Positions 1-11,781 of a DNA stretch of 64,000 nt are shown here, in pieces (positions within the stretch are counted from its first letter, which is position 1; the number at the start of each line of letters is the position of its first letter). Under the pieces are notes generated by a model. The model saw nothing but the letters and a program-made list of their open reading frames with translations. It had not been told where the DNA came from and searched no databases. The DNA is taken from the NCBI GenBank assembly GCA_030374765.1, contig JARGXX010000099.1:62001-126000 (forward strand), read 5' to 3'. Both the position numbers and the translations under genes were made by a program. Source of the stretch: Agarophyton chilense (taxonomy: Eukaryota > Rhodophyta > Florideophyceae > Gracilariales > Gracilariaceae).

Positions 1-976
1 GATGCACTTGTCTATTTGGCACGTTTAATTTTAGGTGGTTTTTTTGCTGATCAGTTCTTGTTCTCGCGGCGATAACAATAATTAATTAATCATCGAAAAT
101 CGAGATAAAATTTCGCTCATCACATCCTGATGGCTTTCCAGTATGTACTTCCAGTTCTGTTTCCCTTTCATTCTTCTTCCCTGACACATTTTGTTCGTTC
201 TCGCTCTCTCCCATGAACATACACTGTCATGATACGAAGGTAATGCGAAGCAAGTAACAGTTTTGTTCTGTAATTCTGTCCTACCAAGGCCAGTCCCCTC
301 AGACTCTTCTCTTTCTTTCGCTGTAATAAAATGTGTCTTCCGTGAAGACTCGAAAAAACATTTACCTTGTGATGCCAGCCCGCTTTGGACGTCGAAGTTT
401 CTCAGAAGAACCTAATTTAAAGTTGTTTCAATCATACTCCACCTTTCGCCTTCATCTTTCTGATTTCTCAACATGTCTTTTAAGCCGTCCCCCCTGAAAC
501 AGCTTTTTTACGGAGAGGAAAGAAGACTGAATCTAGCAAACTGGCTTAAACATTATCAATCACATTGGTATAATGTGTAGTGGGATAGCTGCTCACTCGA
601 CGACGCCTCAAAAAGATTAGCAAACAAAGAGGAAGCTTCACGTTTGCTTCGGACATAGCGAAAAACTGCCGTACAAACAGGCCTGCCACTGTCGCAGATC
701 ATGGCGTGGTTAAGTAATATGATTCAATGCTAACCTGGGTGGCAGAACTATTTCTAGGCTTCGCATAAAATGGACCACATCAAAAAATCAACCATGGTCA
801 CGCCAATGAAACAATCCTCGGCTTGAGAAGAAATACTGAGCAAGAGGGTCGTTCTTTCTGCAGGGAAACCCCGAAGGAGACTGGTTCGCAGTGGCGGCAA
901 CACCCATTACACTTCCCAGAAGAGCTATAGCTTAAGACGCACCTATCTCAAAAGGAGCATGAAGTCATAGGAATTG
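1..976. other. No gene recognised (window edge)
   Basis: No open frame of convincing length or composition and no recognised RNA or repeat. It lies just downstream of the minus-strand NDUFAF6-like gene and may hold its 3' untranslated region. Confidence 0.5.
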
Positions 977-1922
977 TCATCTCCGCAAACGTGCAAATAG
1001 AAGTCTCATCTGCAATGAGAGCGGATACGTCGTCCTCAACCCTTGTTGCAAGCGCTTATCAAAAGGATTATCACCTGCTTGTTGCAGTCTCTTCAAATAG
1101 ATTTCGGACATGATCAGGGGCCAAAAGGCAATCTTCACTGGCCGACGCAACAAATTGCTCCTGAACTGCGCTATCTCTAGACAACGTCTTGCCCTCTGAG
1201 CCACAGCTCTGAAAATAGGTATAGCACCTCCTTCTCCAGAAATAAGTTGTGACTGTGTTACTCCATATCGTTGCACGACATTCCTTGGAATATATGACAA
1301 TCGGGAAGCCGCATGTGCTGGTGCCCCTCGCAAGATTATAGATAGGCCCACGGCGGCACCGGCCATTTTCGCAATGCTTCCAATACTAGGTTCACCGCCA
1401 AGAAGAAGGGCATGAAGATGAATCAGAGTTCCCTGCGTGCGTTCCCCGAATGTTTGTAATTCACGTAAAGAACGGAAGTTTGGATACGACAGATCAGTCT
1501 CCCTAGCGTCGATCAGAGTGTGGAGGAGATTAAAGTTGACATGAGGATATGCAAATATCGATTCCGCCAACAGATCAAGAACGGGGGATGCGGGGCTTGG
1601 GTTGGGATTTGTGAGAATCTCTGTAAACTGAGAGCGAAAAAACTGCAAGCGTAGGCGGCCCAGATCTTCATTTGACACATTGGAACGAACTGCGATACTA
1701 TTTTGTTAGATATATCTGGCAGAAATTCTTCTAGGTTCAAAGTTACGTACTACTAGCCAGTTCAATATTGAAAGCCCTGATTGCGGCATGAGCTTTAGAA
1801 ACAGATCGAAGTTGAAGCAAATTGGCCAAATAGTTTTCGTTATCATTCTGGCGCAGAAGAGCAAGCGTATACGCAAGATTTTCTGGGGTCGCGACATAGG
1901 GCACCGGATCAGCATCGAGCAT
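977..1922 (-). CDS. NDUFAF6: NDUFAF6-like complex I assembly factor (squalene/phytoene synthase family), two exons
   Basis: Predicted mitochondrial assembly factor for respiratory complex I, of the catalytically inert squalene/phytoene-synthase-like family. Proposed exons on the minus strand are 1922..1751 and 1689..977, with a 61-bp intron 1750..1690 that starts GTACGT and ends CGCAG. Joined they give about 294 aa. Family signatures seen: AIRAFNIELAS followed by GRLRLQFFRSQF near the splice, then LIDARETDL, GERTQGTLIHLHALLLGG, GLSIILRGAPAHAASR and YIPRNVVQRYGV, in the order of animal NDUFAF6. A stop lies upstream in the same frame, so either the ATG at 1922 is the start or a leader exon joins at a CTGCAG acceptor near 1951; no clear mitochondrial presequence is in the part given. 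Family assignment is confident, the 5' end is not. Confidence 0.82.
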
Positions 1923-3111
1923 TTGGGACGCTGCGCTAGATCTGGGCTGCAGTTATCACGGGGAAGTTCAGTACCTGCAACTGGCACGGAAGCTGGAGGG
2001 CACAAGATGTAGTGTCACCGCAAAACTAAGTCGAGAGCGATGGGGTCTAAAATGCACGACTTCTGTTATCGACCCTTTTACGGTATCTATAATGCACATC
2101 GATGGAACTTGTTGTGAAGTGTGATTCGAAAACATATCCCATGCACCAAAATTTCGATAATTGGCTTTTCGACTACAGTATTGCTAATAAAATCAACACG
2201 CCAAAAATTTGAAGTCAAAGAACTTTTTCATAAATGTAAACGTCATGTCCGAAAAAATAAGAAGGGGACACAACGCGGGTGGTTACAACCCAAGGGGACA
2301 CAAGTAGTAGATATGTTCTCGACAGTACCAGCCCAGAACAGGGAAAAGGAAACAAGTCAAAGAAAAACGACAAAAAGGAGTGTATTTTGTAAAGAATGCT
2401 AATAAAACGTGATCAATGTATGTGTGGCACGCAAAAGCAAACGTTTCAAGATCTGATGCAATAAAATGAAAAGTATAAACTCCTATAACACTACGTAAAG
2501 ACTCGATGTTCATATCGCAACTGTTCTAGAAAATAGAATTGTTGTTTTCCGACATCGTCTCTATTAAAACGACTTTTATAAACACCATGAAGATTGTGAA
2601 CTTCAAATTTCTATATCGCATTTACGCCGCAACATGCCAATTTCCTAGTAATAAGATATTTACGCGTTTGGGTGCCTACGCGCACCTTTTGATCCTCAAA
2701 TTATCTGTGACTATTCATTTCGACACTGCAGACCGTGCGCCGCTTCAAAGAGACCTTGCAAGAGGGACAAAATTGGCACCATTTTTTACGTTTAATATCT
2801 AAGCTAAGACTGTGCCCAGCGCGAGGGTTGCTAAGGGATTTCGGGAGAAAATTAAAAATTAGTGGTTCGAAATTGCTTTTTTCGTGACGATGAGGGCTTA
2901 CCATCCAAAGCGAGACCTTGCACAGTTTTTTATATTTAAGATGATGTTGCAGACGTTAAAAGACTATGCAAAACAGAAAGAAATCAGTACTTTCATACAA
3001 TACTAAAAGAGCAGTGAAAGTAATTAACTCTTGAACAAATGCCTTACGCCCATACTTTGTTACTCCTACTCCGTATCACGAAGTTTTGTCACCAGTAGGA
3101 GGTGCTAAACA
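1923..3111. other. Intergenic stretch, nothing recognised
   Basis: AT-rich with only short open frames. The first ~100 bases may contain a 5' exon or promoter of the NDUFAF6-like gene. No repeat shared with the rest of the window was seen until 3112. Confidence 0.4.
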
Positions 3112-3352
3112 GTTGAAGGACAATGCCCTTCAAGGAGGTTTCTTCCCAAAACTTAGAGATTTCGCTCGCTTGAGGACTAGCTTGGTCTATGACAAGCTAT
3201 ACCGCTATTGCGTGCTGACGGCCGGTTTGGACCGGACGTTCACACCTTTGGAACACGTGGACTGCACGGATGCCGACGCTTGAGTGCGAGGCGTGCCACA
3301 CGTGGCCCGGATTCTACCTAATGGTTAGTATTATTTAGTAGTTTTCAGTATT
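3112..3352 (+). repeat. Dispersed repeat R1, left copy
   Basis: About 230 bp that recur, in the same orientation, at 63769 to the right window edge. Both start with TTGAAG and a CAATGCCCTTCAAGG block, share TATGACAAGCTATACCGC, GGAACACGTGGACTGCAC and GCGTGCCACACGTGGCC, and run together into TTCTACCTAATGGTTAG. The copies have drifted by point changes and small indels, so this is an old dispersed family. The sequence after 3352 is GC-rich and leader-like up to about 4070, so the repeat may be part of a larger element, possibly a solo terminal repeat; that is inference. Confidence 0.75.
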
Positions 3353-5183
3353 TAATTAGCTACGCTATCGCTATTTAGTGTCTATTTTTCTGGCGCGCGC
3401 CCACTGTCAGGGGCCGCGCGCCACACTACTTAGGGGGTTGAGAACTGCTCCCCAGTAAACACCTTCTTGGGAGATACCAAGGAGGGAGTCTTGGCTCTGA
3501 ACTTTTCGCCTTCGGCGCGTCTTCACCACATACTGCGTGAGCGCCAGTTGCACGTTAGTTCATCCATCCCTCTGTCGACCAGAGTGCTGTAACCACCGTG
3601 GGCTCATATTTAATCGCCGACACTTGTCGTAGTCTCGCCCCTGTATAGGGTTTCGCCCCCGTTTTCCTCTTGTTCTCCTTTTTGGCTCTCGTGAGTGGCC
3701 GCCTCACTCACCCCGCTCGTCCCCCTCATACGATTGTTCCCTCGCTTTTTTTCCGACAATCGTCGTGATACTGCTCCGCCTAGGATCGGTCACACCCCGG
3801 GCTGTGCCGTGCTCACCTAAACACTCTAGGTATATCCCGCCGGATTGGCCTCGGTCTTACACCCGACTCCGTCGTGCCTTTCCAGAGTGGCTCTGTTTCT
3901 GTGCTCCACTGGGACGCGTCTCCTCCGCCCGAGGCGTGTCTCTCAAGAGAGGAAGATCCCGAACATCTTCGTGGTGTCTCCGCTCCAAGCGTTGTACTAC
4001 AACAGTCCCATGTGGTTGACGGGTTTGCAGAATGAACCGGTGCAGTTGCGGTGAAGAGCAAGGACAAACCCCACATGATGAAAGAAAGGGGCGGAAGGAT
4101 GTTGTCTAAGAAAGCACACACTGTGCTAAGGTATGTTTTGATTGCAAAATGGGGAAGGGCGTTAAGCCGTTTTAGTCGAGCTAACATAATCAGAGTTGGT
4201 TAGACCCCACCGGGGCCGGCCTTGCCTAGATAGTTTGGAGGCAGACCTAGTCTAGAATTCGTGCGGCTTCCGGTTCGGCACCGGCAGCCTTGGTCCGAAT
4301 TAGGTGCTTTACTTGACGCAAAACGCCTTTGAGTTTCGTACTGAATTTATGGTTTTAAATAAATACTCTTTTACAGTGCTACGTCCAAATAAAATCTAAA
4401 TTACTACATTAGTTGAACGCAACTGTGGGACCGATGAACGTCACTTAAATTAGTATACAAGAAGCGACGTACGGTTAACTCTTGCATTCTACACGCCTTA
4501 CAATAACCTCACAATAAACACATCTTTTATTGCACCATACTTTTTTATGACACGTTCAGTAGATAATATTTTCTTCTTTGTCCTAAATGACACTCACACC
4601 GCGTCTTCGCATTGATTCTATTAAAGAATCAAAAGAAGTAGAGCTTGTTTTGTACCAAAATTTCTTAATACTATGTTCTATCCAATAATTGTACCGCATT
4701 GTCCCCGTTGTGCATAAACCATCCTAGCCAGAAGAAAAATCTTTGCTATACATAAAGTATCCAAAAGAAATAAAATAGTTTTCTAATTCTTCAACATATT
4801 TTTCTTACGCCATGGTAGTCTCAACATTTGCAATGTCAGTCTTTTCATCTTTACATACATCAGTTCAAACCGCTGTGGACGCTGGAGAAGGTCTTAGTGC
4901 TTCGGAGCATGATGGAGTCGGTCTTCAGTGAGAAGCATATCAGAGCCTCACAAGCTGTCAATTTTACCACCATGCAACCAGATGCTTCAGAAGACAATGA
5001 ATACTCTCTACCCCTGCGGATGTTGTAGCCGCACTACGAAAGGAACAGCGAGAGAACGTATTCAGCTACAGGACGTACGCCAACTGCAACAAGTTGTGCA
5101 AACCGATGCACAGAATGGCTTATAGTTTCGGTCCTGTAGCAGTTCGTAGTCTTGAACCATACTTAGAGAAAGGCTTGTAAGAC
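3353..5183. other. GC-rich leader-like stretch then AT-rich intergenic DNA
   Basis: 3353-4070 is GC-rich with scattered short open frames on both strands and may continue repeat R1. From 4300 the DNA turns AT-rich. A few overlapping short frames at 4828-5125 resemble decayed coding DNA but match no family I recognise. Confidence 0.35.
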
Positions 5184-5630
5184 TTGATCCTCGGAAAATA
5201 TTCATCGAACCCATCCATTACCCTTCCAAATATCCACAAAAAGGCAGAAATTGTACGGAACAGAGCACCCGAGAACAACATTTTAACTGCAGTCGAACCT
5301 TCAAACGTCATTCGGAATCCAAACGGCAGCTTTGACAGAAGTAAAAATCGGAAGAAATCTTTGAGCGAGAAAAGAAAAGGAAAAAGGCAGAAAACGGATG
5401 GTTTTGGTTTGAATGAGGTTCCAACGAATCTTCCTATCCAAAGTGATGCAATCAATTTCGTGATCGGACTTGCGTTCAGAATCGTAGACAATTCTGATGA
5501 AGGCAAGTACTATTCAACGCTATTTGAGGTCATTACAAGGAATTCAGTCATGTGGGGAATAAGAAGAACGCACTCACAGCGTGGGATGGACGAAGCTATA
5601 GTTAGTAGCACGGATGGACCCTGTAAATAA
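5184..5630 (+). CDS. Unidentified open frame, probably a coding remnant
   Basis: An open frame of up to 148 codons. Its middle is basic (a stretch rich in Lys, Arg and Ser around residues 50-75) and its end is ordinary globular-looking sequence. I do not recognise it. A neighbouring frame upstream (about 5017-5180) also reads as coding-like sequence, which suggests a decayed gene or transposon fragment rather than an intact host gene. Confidence 0.25.
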   Translation: MILGKYSSNPSITLPNIHKKAEIVRNRAPENNILTAVEPSNVIRNPNGSFDRSKNRKKSLSEKRKGKRQKTDGFGLNEVPTNLPIQSDAINFVIGLAFRIVDNSDEGKYYSTLFEVITRNSVMWGIRRTHSQRGMDEAIVSSTDGPCK

Positions 5631-5983
5631 CGTATTTATCAACACGGTGATGTTTTGCTTCACGGGATTGCGGTTTAAAGCCTCAAGCAGTCCGGAAAGT
5701 ATATTGCCAAAGACGAGTACTGCTGCTTGACGGGAGCAATTTTTGGCCTGATCCCTACTATGATGGCGTATAATTTCTTGCCTAAGATAGGTTGGTTTTG
5801 TGCGGAGTTCGCACTCTATCGCTAAGGGCTTCCTCTTTTCAATTTATTGATATTTTATTTGAAGTTGATGTCCGACAATGGATTATTTGTTGGTAAGAAG
5901 AAATAGAACCTTTTGTTTTACTTGTAGATCTTGGAATCATACAACGGACGAACTTTCGCCACGTACACATTTCTTATATTTTC

Positions 5984-7482
5984 TTAACCACACGCTTTCA
6001 ATGTCTCTGTACTCAGGTGAAATGCATTCTTTTCTTCAATGTCAAGTATCTCCCGCTGATGCCCGTCAAACATCAAACAATGATCTACTTCGTATCCCGA
6101 TCGTAGGCAAACCAACCAGATACCATCACATCGCTCTTTCAACCACTGAAATGGATCTCTGGAAAATGCAGCATCTCTTTCTTTACGGAAGTTCAGATTG
6201 GGTTGAATTTTGTGTATTGCGAGTTGCGAAAAGCAGATAGACGGAAAATTCTTGCCATTCTTCTCCAGGTCTCGCTGGCCACGCTGCGCGAGTTCGTGAC
6301 TCAATAAGCGTGCAACGCCGTTGACAACAGCAAACCGCAGACTCGCTCCACACTGCCTTTCCCCTATTATCTTGACTGCAATCGTTTTGTCGTAAAGTTC
6401 TGCTGCACTACTCTTTCCTCTTCCGTCAGGGCCACACTTTGTCAACGAGAACCCTGGATGCGGTAAGCACCAATCCTTAACCTTTTGGCGGAGCAATACT
6501 CCAGCGCGTCGACGATTTCTCTTTGTGATCCACGGTCAAGGAGGTAAGGGAAGCGGAAACTGCTTTGCGCGTGATGTTTCGGCGCTGACCTTGAAGTTGA
6601 CTCCCTTCCATACACGAGTTTTAAGGTTGTCGATTTCAATCGGGAACATGGACTCGGCACCATTCAGCGCGTTACTCATTGCGTAGAATCAACCTGCAGC
6701 CGCAACGTCTCTGGACGTAACAGTGCAGTCTCCCGCCATGAACTTCTAGATTTCATATGAACAGTCGGCTCCAAGTTGTGCCCGATTCTCTTCTTGACTC
6801 CCCATCCCTGTCGTTATATGACACTGCGTCACCAGGGGGACCGTCAAGTAATTTGCTTACCTCGGGATGGGTTTTATGACTATCAGGTGCAATTACGTCG
6901 CTCTGAATTCTCTACGGACCTTTATAGCTCGTCTGCTTTACCTGGATTGCTTATAGTGCTGGGCCTGGATTGCTTTTCGTCTTTACATTAGTTGAATTTC
7001 CAATCCGACAGGAGGTGCTATCCAAATTGAGGGGGTTGGTACATATTATTCTACAAAAATGCTTACGAAAGACTGTTGTCCAACTTTTCTTGTGCGTCAT
7101 AGACGACTTTAACCGCAATTCTGGCGTTTTCAGCGTTTAGTCAGCTCTCTCCTGGATGTCCGTTCTTCCTATCTCATGGAAAGCGTATGTTTAACCATCT
7201 GGCGATACGAATCACTATGGTTACCTCTTTTGGCTGCCATATGGAAGAGAAGATGAAAATCCTTTCAAATCGCAGTGGTCTCAATCCAATTCTACCCTCA
7301 AAGTTGATGATATTCGAGCCAATAACTTTGCGAAGGGCGGTCTCTGGCTCTCCCGCGAGACTGTTGTCCCGCCGCTTGATATCGCCTGGGTTCGGCACTG
7401 ACATCACCTGAACCCCATGCTTATACTGAAGATCTTGAGCGCTTTTAGCGAGACGGGGATACCAATGCAAATACTGTCTCAT
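5984..7482 (-). pseudogene. Decayed minus-strand coding DNA, family unidentified
   Basis: Several minus-strand frames (about 7482-7174, 6720-6442 and 6496-5984) follow each other in different phases and read like one decayed coding region. Coding-like pieces include GDIKRRDNSLAGEP near the start, FPIEIDNLKTRVWKGVNFKV in the middle and VDHCLMFDGHQREILDIEE near the end. The last piece resembles the closing domain of large proteins found in algal mobile elements, but I cannot name the family. Frames change several times and stops intervene, so it is unlikely to be expressed. Confidence 0.35.
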
Positions 7483-8989
7483 TTATTAGGCAAGAGCCTT
7501 GTTCCATAACCATTGATACCGCGTTTAAGTTCATTGATGGGGAGGATTCTCAAAGTAGACCGACGCCCCGCCACCGGCATATCAGGAGGAGCACAGGAAA
7601 CTCCAACATATTACTAGCTATACCACAGAAATCAATCGTTCCACCTTTCGCTCAGTCCTTGAATATGACCTCCCCCGCGCGGCTCTTCTTCAGAGGTTGC
7701 TTGTATATCAGATTGTACACGATACAGACCCTGAGAAATGTGAGTATTATGAAAGAAACAGCTACCTTATGCGCGCATTTCAACGTTATTGCAATTCATC
7801 GTATTGCGCTAAAGTGCAAACGAACTGCTCGTGCCCATGAAGGATATAAATATTATCTGTTACATGCACATTTCATGTACTACGGAGAACGAAACATACT
7901 GCAATACGCTAATCGGTCATGTTTAAAAAAATGACAGTATGGCAGTTGACGACACACGAAGGAAATAGTTGGAAGAGATGGGATAGGAGCTCGATGAAAA
8001 CGGAGAACATCGGACAAATCTCGAAGAACGCGAACTACATGCAATTCTTGAAAGCATTCAGAGAGGAATAGCGATCGTTCGCTCAAAACGCCTGTGGGAG
8101 AAAGTATACGGCAGCAAACTGTGTTATGATATTTTGGACAAACGATACAGAGGGGAACCAGGTGGTGATCGAGGTGGCTTTAAAAAAGTTTTCGAGAAGA
8201 AAAATTGCATATCACGCGATATCTCATGGATCGAGACTCTTTTTTTGATGACGGTAGCCATTCTCGTGTTTTTCCTTGAAGCTGCAGGTCTTCTGTACTC
8301 TTTTTTTGCGAAACTGTGTTGGGGCACGGTATTTTTTTGTTGGGCCGTCCCTTTATAATTGGAACTATGGTCTCCGGGGTTTACATCTTCTTAGCGATTT
8401 AAATACGCCGGTCATTATCTTCAGACTCGCGATAATGGCTTGAAAATGCTTACAGGCAAACCCACAACCCCTCCCCACGTACCTTATTGCGACCGAAAAG
8501 AAGTCCCTTTGAAAAACAACTATAGGAGTTCTTGACTTACTTCTAATTGGTTCGTGAGCGGATGCTGTCGTTTCAGATCATTCGTTTAACTTGCCGCGTT
8601 AAAGCCTATGTTTCTTATCTTTCTCGGACAAGAGTATTTCTCTGGAACTGTCAACGATTCAATCTGAATATTAACGATGGTTCTGCTTTTGTTACCATGC
8701 CGAAAGAGCTTCTCGGTGCAAGAGCTATCGGTACTTCTTGGCAAAGAGCTGCAAAGAACTAATTGTGTTCGTGACGCATAAGAACACGTAAGACCTGAAC
8801 ATTAGAATAAAAGTGTTTGGAGATATCGTTCGAAAGTTTTATGTCAAAGAGACATATAAACCGTGAAGCTGCAGTACAAGCAACAAGACAACAGAAGTAC
8901 TTGGAATGCAGTCTTCCACTTCCACAGATACAAATGATTGTTATGCTCATTATTTCACTCTTAGTAAAGCTGAAATCAACGTCTGCAAC
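7483..8989. other. Intergenic, no feature recognised
   Basis: Only short open frames without recognisable motifs on either strand. Confidence 0.35.
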
Positions 8990-9840
8990 TTAGACGCAAC
9001 TGTTGGATCCCTTCAGCAAATAGTTCATCTGAGATTCCTGCAGAATCGGTTGAATCTCTGGATACTTCATGGCTTGATTCATTTGTGTTTGATCCACCTC
9101 CCCAGAGTTTGGCTGTTCCTGAATTATCAGTTTCGTTTTGAAAAGTCTCTGTCGAAGATCTTTCTAGTTTGGTGCCAACTTAAGCCACTTTCATAAACCT
9201 CCAGGCATTTATGGTATTCTTTCTTATAAAAGTGAACATTTCCCTTTCGAATGTAGGCCTTGAGAAACGTGGGATCAATATCCAGTCCTCCATAGAAATA
9301 TGGAACTCAACTAGATTCATATACGCAGCGTGCGATTTGAGTAAGGAGCTGCATCCTAGGGATTTCGCTTCTTGGCCTCTTTATAGTTTGCAATACTTTC
9401 AGGAAACGAGCCAGCGAGAAAGAGCTGATTACCCTCTTGACGTTGTTTTGTAGATAACTCGGTGTTAATGTAGGCCTTTAATGCATCTTTTCGTGACACC
9501 CTTTGCATTTCTCTAAGTACTCGAGTGACTATGGGATCAGAATAACCCACGAATCCCTTCTCAAAGACGTCGATGGCTTGGTCATAATTCCCACTCTTCA
9601 AATAGGCATTTCTCATACGACCGTAAGCGCGGGCAATAATCTTGACATCAGAGCGCAGGTGTGGCTCAATCACACATATGAAATCAGAGTGAGGGGATAT
9701 TCAGCAGTACTCCTTCATCAGTCTCGCGACAGAAATTGTTTACCTTCGCAAACTAACTAAACACAACGGCTTTGTCAAAGAGCAACTAAGGCAGCTCAAG
9801 TTCTCGTGTCACGACGTGCTGACCAAGTTTCCAGGCCTCT
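8990..9840 (-). pseudogene. STI1/HOP co-chaperone pseudogene (TPR2A-TPR2B region and first DP motif)
   Basis: Read on the minus strand, this stretch follows the order of Hsp70-Hsp90 organising protein (STI1/HOP). From 9673 one frame gives IIARAYGRMRNAYLKSGNYD and KAYINTELSTKQRQEGNQLF, the end of TPR2A and start of TPR2B. After KKRNP a TAG stop stands where the family has Lys or Arg. The reading then continues in two further frames: AAYMNLVEFH (9330-9300), then LDIDPTFLKAYIRKGN and KKEYHKCLEVYESGL (about 9280-9190), then QAMKYPEIQPILQ of the DP/STI1 motif (about 9080-9030). Weaker TPR2A traces run up to about 9840. At least two frameshifts and several stops make this a broken host-gene copy; no TPR1 or C-terminal end was found. 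The intact gene is presumably elsewhere. Confidence 0.75.
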
Positions 9841-10426
9841 CTAATTTATAATGGAACTATTAAATGATGAAAGAAGACTCGAAATCGCACGAAAGTTCTC
9901 GTCATGGACAACTGCTAGATGTTAGACTATAGCACTCAATTGACTGGAAATCACCACAACAAGTTCTTTGACTGCGACTAATCCATTATGCTTGTTATTC
10001 GCCCAGAAATCGTTCGTGTTAGAGGAAATATGTGGTGAAGATGGAGGTTCCATGATGACGGGACTGTCGTTAGCATCCGTATTGCACGACTCTATAGTTT
10101 ATCATTCTTTTTTGAAAAAGCGCGCCTATTTCGCTTTTGAGTTCAAAGATATGTGCCAGGAAGCGTGGTTTCTTCATCCTATAGATGAATCGCTCATATG
10201 CGTCTCCCGCTATTAGCGTGAGCTAGACGTAGGAATCCGCTTGATCGGCCCAAAGATACTGATTCCTGACGATCTTTCAGTGGGTGAATGAATACAGTAA
10301 GGTGCGGTCCCCTTCTTAGTAAAGATCTGAGCACTTTTTGGCACATTCCACAGAGAATGTACCTTCGCCGACTCCCCATGAGCCCCTCGGAACGGCTTTT
10401 TACGTGCAGATCATCAGGCTATGTTA
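9841..10426. other. Intergenic, nothing recognised
   Basis: Short frames only. It could hold further eroded N-terminal STI1 sequence, but I could not see it. Confidence 0.35.
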
Positions 10427-10605
10427 ATATCCGTGGACCTGATGCAAGGCGAAGGCGCAGCGCGACACATGAATCATTACCTGCACGCTGCACCGTGCTC
10501 GGTAACTTGCAGCGAAAAAAATAAATTGCAAGGCCGCCGACAATGGTCACACCCACCGTCAGGCATGCCAAGACGCCGAGAGGCTCCAGCGCTCTAATTC
10601 CAACA
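10427..10605 (+). repeat. Dispersed repeat R2, first copy
   Basis: About 180 bp that recur at 26345-26525. Shared blocks: TATCCGTG, CCTGATGCAA, GCGACACA, GCCGCCGACA, TGGTC, CACTGTCAGGC-like (CACCGTCAGGC here) and TAATTCCAACA. Roughly three quarters of positions agree by eye. No coding capacity is evident; a short non-autonomous element is possible. Confidence 0.7.
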
Positions 10606-10659
10606 TGATTGCATTCGCCCGGGTTTGCGCGCAAGTGCAGCCCCCATCGGCGCTTCCTT

Positions 10660-10950
10660 GAGCATCTGGCCTTCGCCCTTCATCAGCCTTTGGCCTTCGA
10701 GAATCTTGGTATTCCAGCCTGCATGCTTCTCGAGCCCTTGGTTTCCACGCCTCCTTGGTCTTTCGGACTCCGCGCTTCCTCGGCCTTCGGCCTCCGCCCT
10801 TCATCCATTCTTCGGCTTGCGCCTCTTCCCTGCGCCTCAGATTCTTGTCACGCGCCTCGCCTCCGGGCACCGGGTCTTCGGCTTGCGCCTCTCCTCTCGG
10901 CTTCGGTTCTTTGGCTTGTGCTTTTCTCGCTTCGGGGTTTGACCGCCTGG
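10660..10950. repeat. GC-rich low-complexity repeat (CTTCGGCTTGCGCCTC-like)
   Basis: A locally GC-rich, pyrimidine-rich stretch built from degenerate units such as TTCGGCTTGCGCCTCT (seen twice) and GGCCTTCGGCCTCCGCCCTT. It is open in several frames on both strands only because of its composition, and no protein family is seen. Confidence 0.6.
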
Positions 10951-11626
10951 GGCTGTCGCAGTCCTCCGGGTCTAAAATTGTATTTTTCTCTCTGAAGAGA
11001 CTTATTTAATCAACAAAATACCTTCCTGTCTTTACAAGTCGAGAAGATCCCTACTTTCAAAGGTTGAGAATGAAGTCCCCCCATTTCCACGTAAAGCTGC
11101 GGGGAGATATGAATCAGAGGTGGTTGGAAGTTGCACCTGCGTCTGTGAAAGAGGCCTCTGCAACCGCGCTGCTGAGAGATGCTTACATAAGTCATGTAAC
11201 ATCATCCAGGGGCCCACATAATCAAAAAGGGTACCAGAGACCTCTTGGACTTTGAAGGGCGTTTTTGACAGTCATGCTTAGAGCGGGGTTGGAAATCGAT
11301 TGGGACTTAAACTAAACCGCTTCCGATGCATCGAAATAGATAAATATCTCTGCTGTTGTGTGCCATGCTAACCTTCAGTGACAGGGTGTCTCATCGTTCA
11401 GTCTCAGTCACGAACAATCATTGAAGCGTAAAGAGAAATGTTTTTCAAAGGTCTGGTACTTGCGGTGCCGGGTTGGCTGCTTAATTTCGTGGAACTGTGA
11501 TGAATCGATGGCCTAGCTCCCTGGCTTGGGCTAGGATCACCTTAGGTTTTAATTGCTCCCTCCACCCGTAGGGGATGGGCGAAGTTGAAGTCAAAGAAGA
11601 AGAAGTAATCATTCCTACTAAAAAAG

Positions 11627-11766
11627 TCGCGGACTCCTTTCCCGCTCAAGCAGGTTGATCACGTGGAATCTTTTCCAGCTCAATCAGTTCGATCACGCCG
11701 ACTACTTTCCCGCTCAGACAGGTTGATCTTGCGGACATCTTTCCGTTTAGGTAGGTAAATCTTATA
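11627..11766 (+). repeat. Four degenerate ~34-bp tandem units ahead of the copia fossil
   Basis: Four units with the pattern CGGACTCCTTTCCCGCTCA then AGCAGGTTGATCACG, changing by a few bases each time. They end about 20 bp before the first gag-like ATG of the Ty1/copia fossil, so they probably belong to that element's leader. Confidence 0.65.
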
Positions 11767-11781
11767 TCCTCACCTACCAAA

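Noticed and set aside
10559-11009. Overlapping open frames on both strands in the GC-rich patch
   Set aside because: Low-complexity repeat composition explains the lack of stops; no motif.
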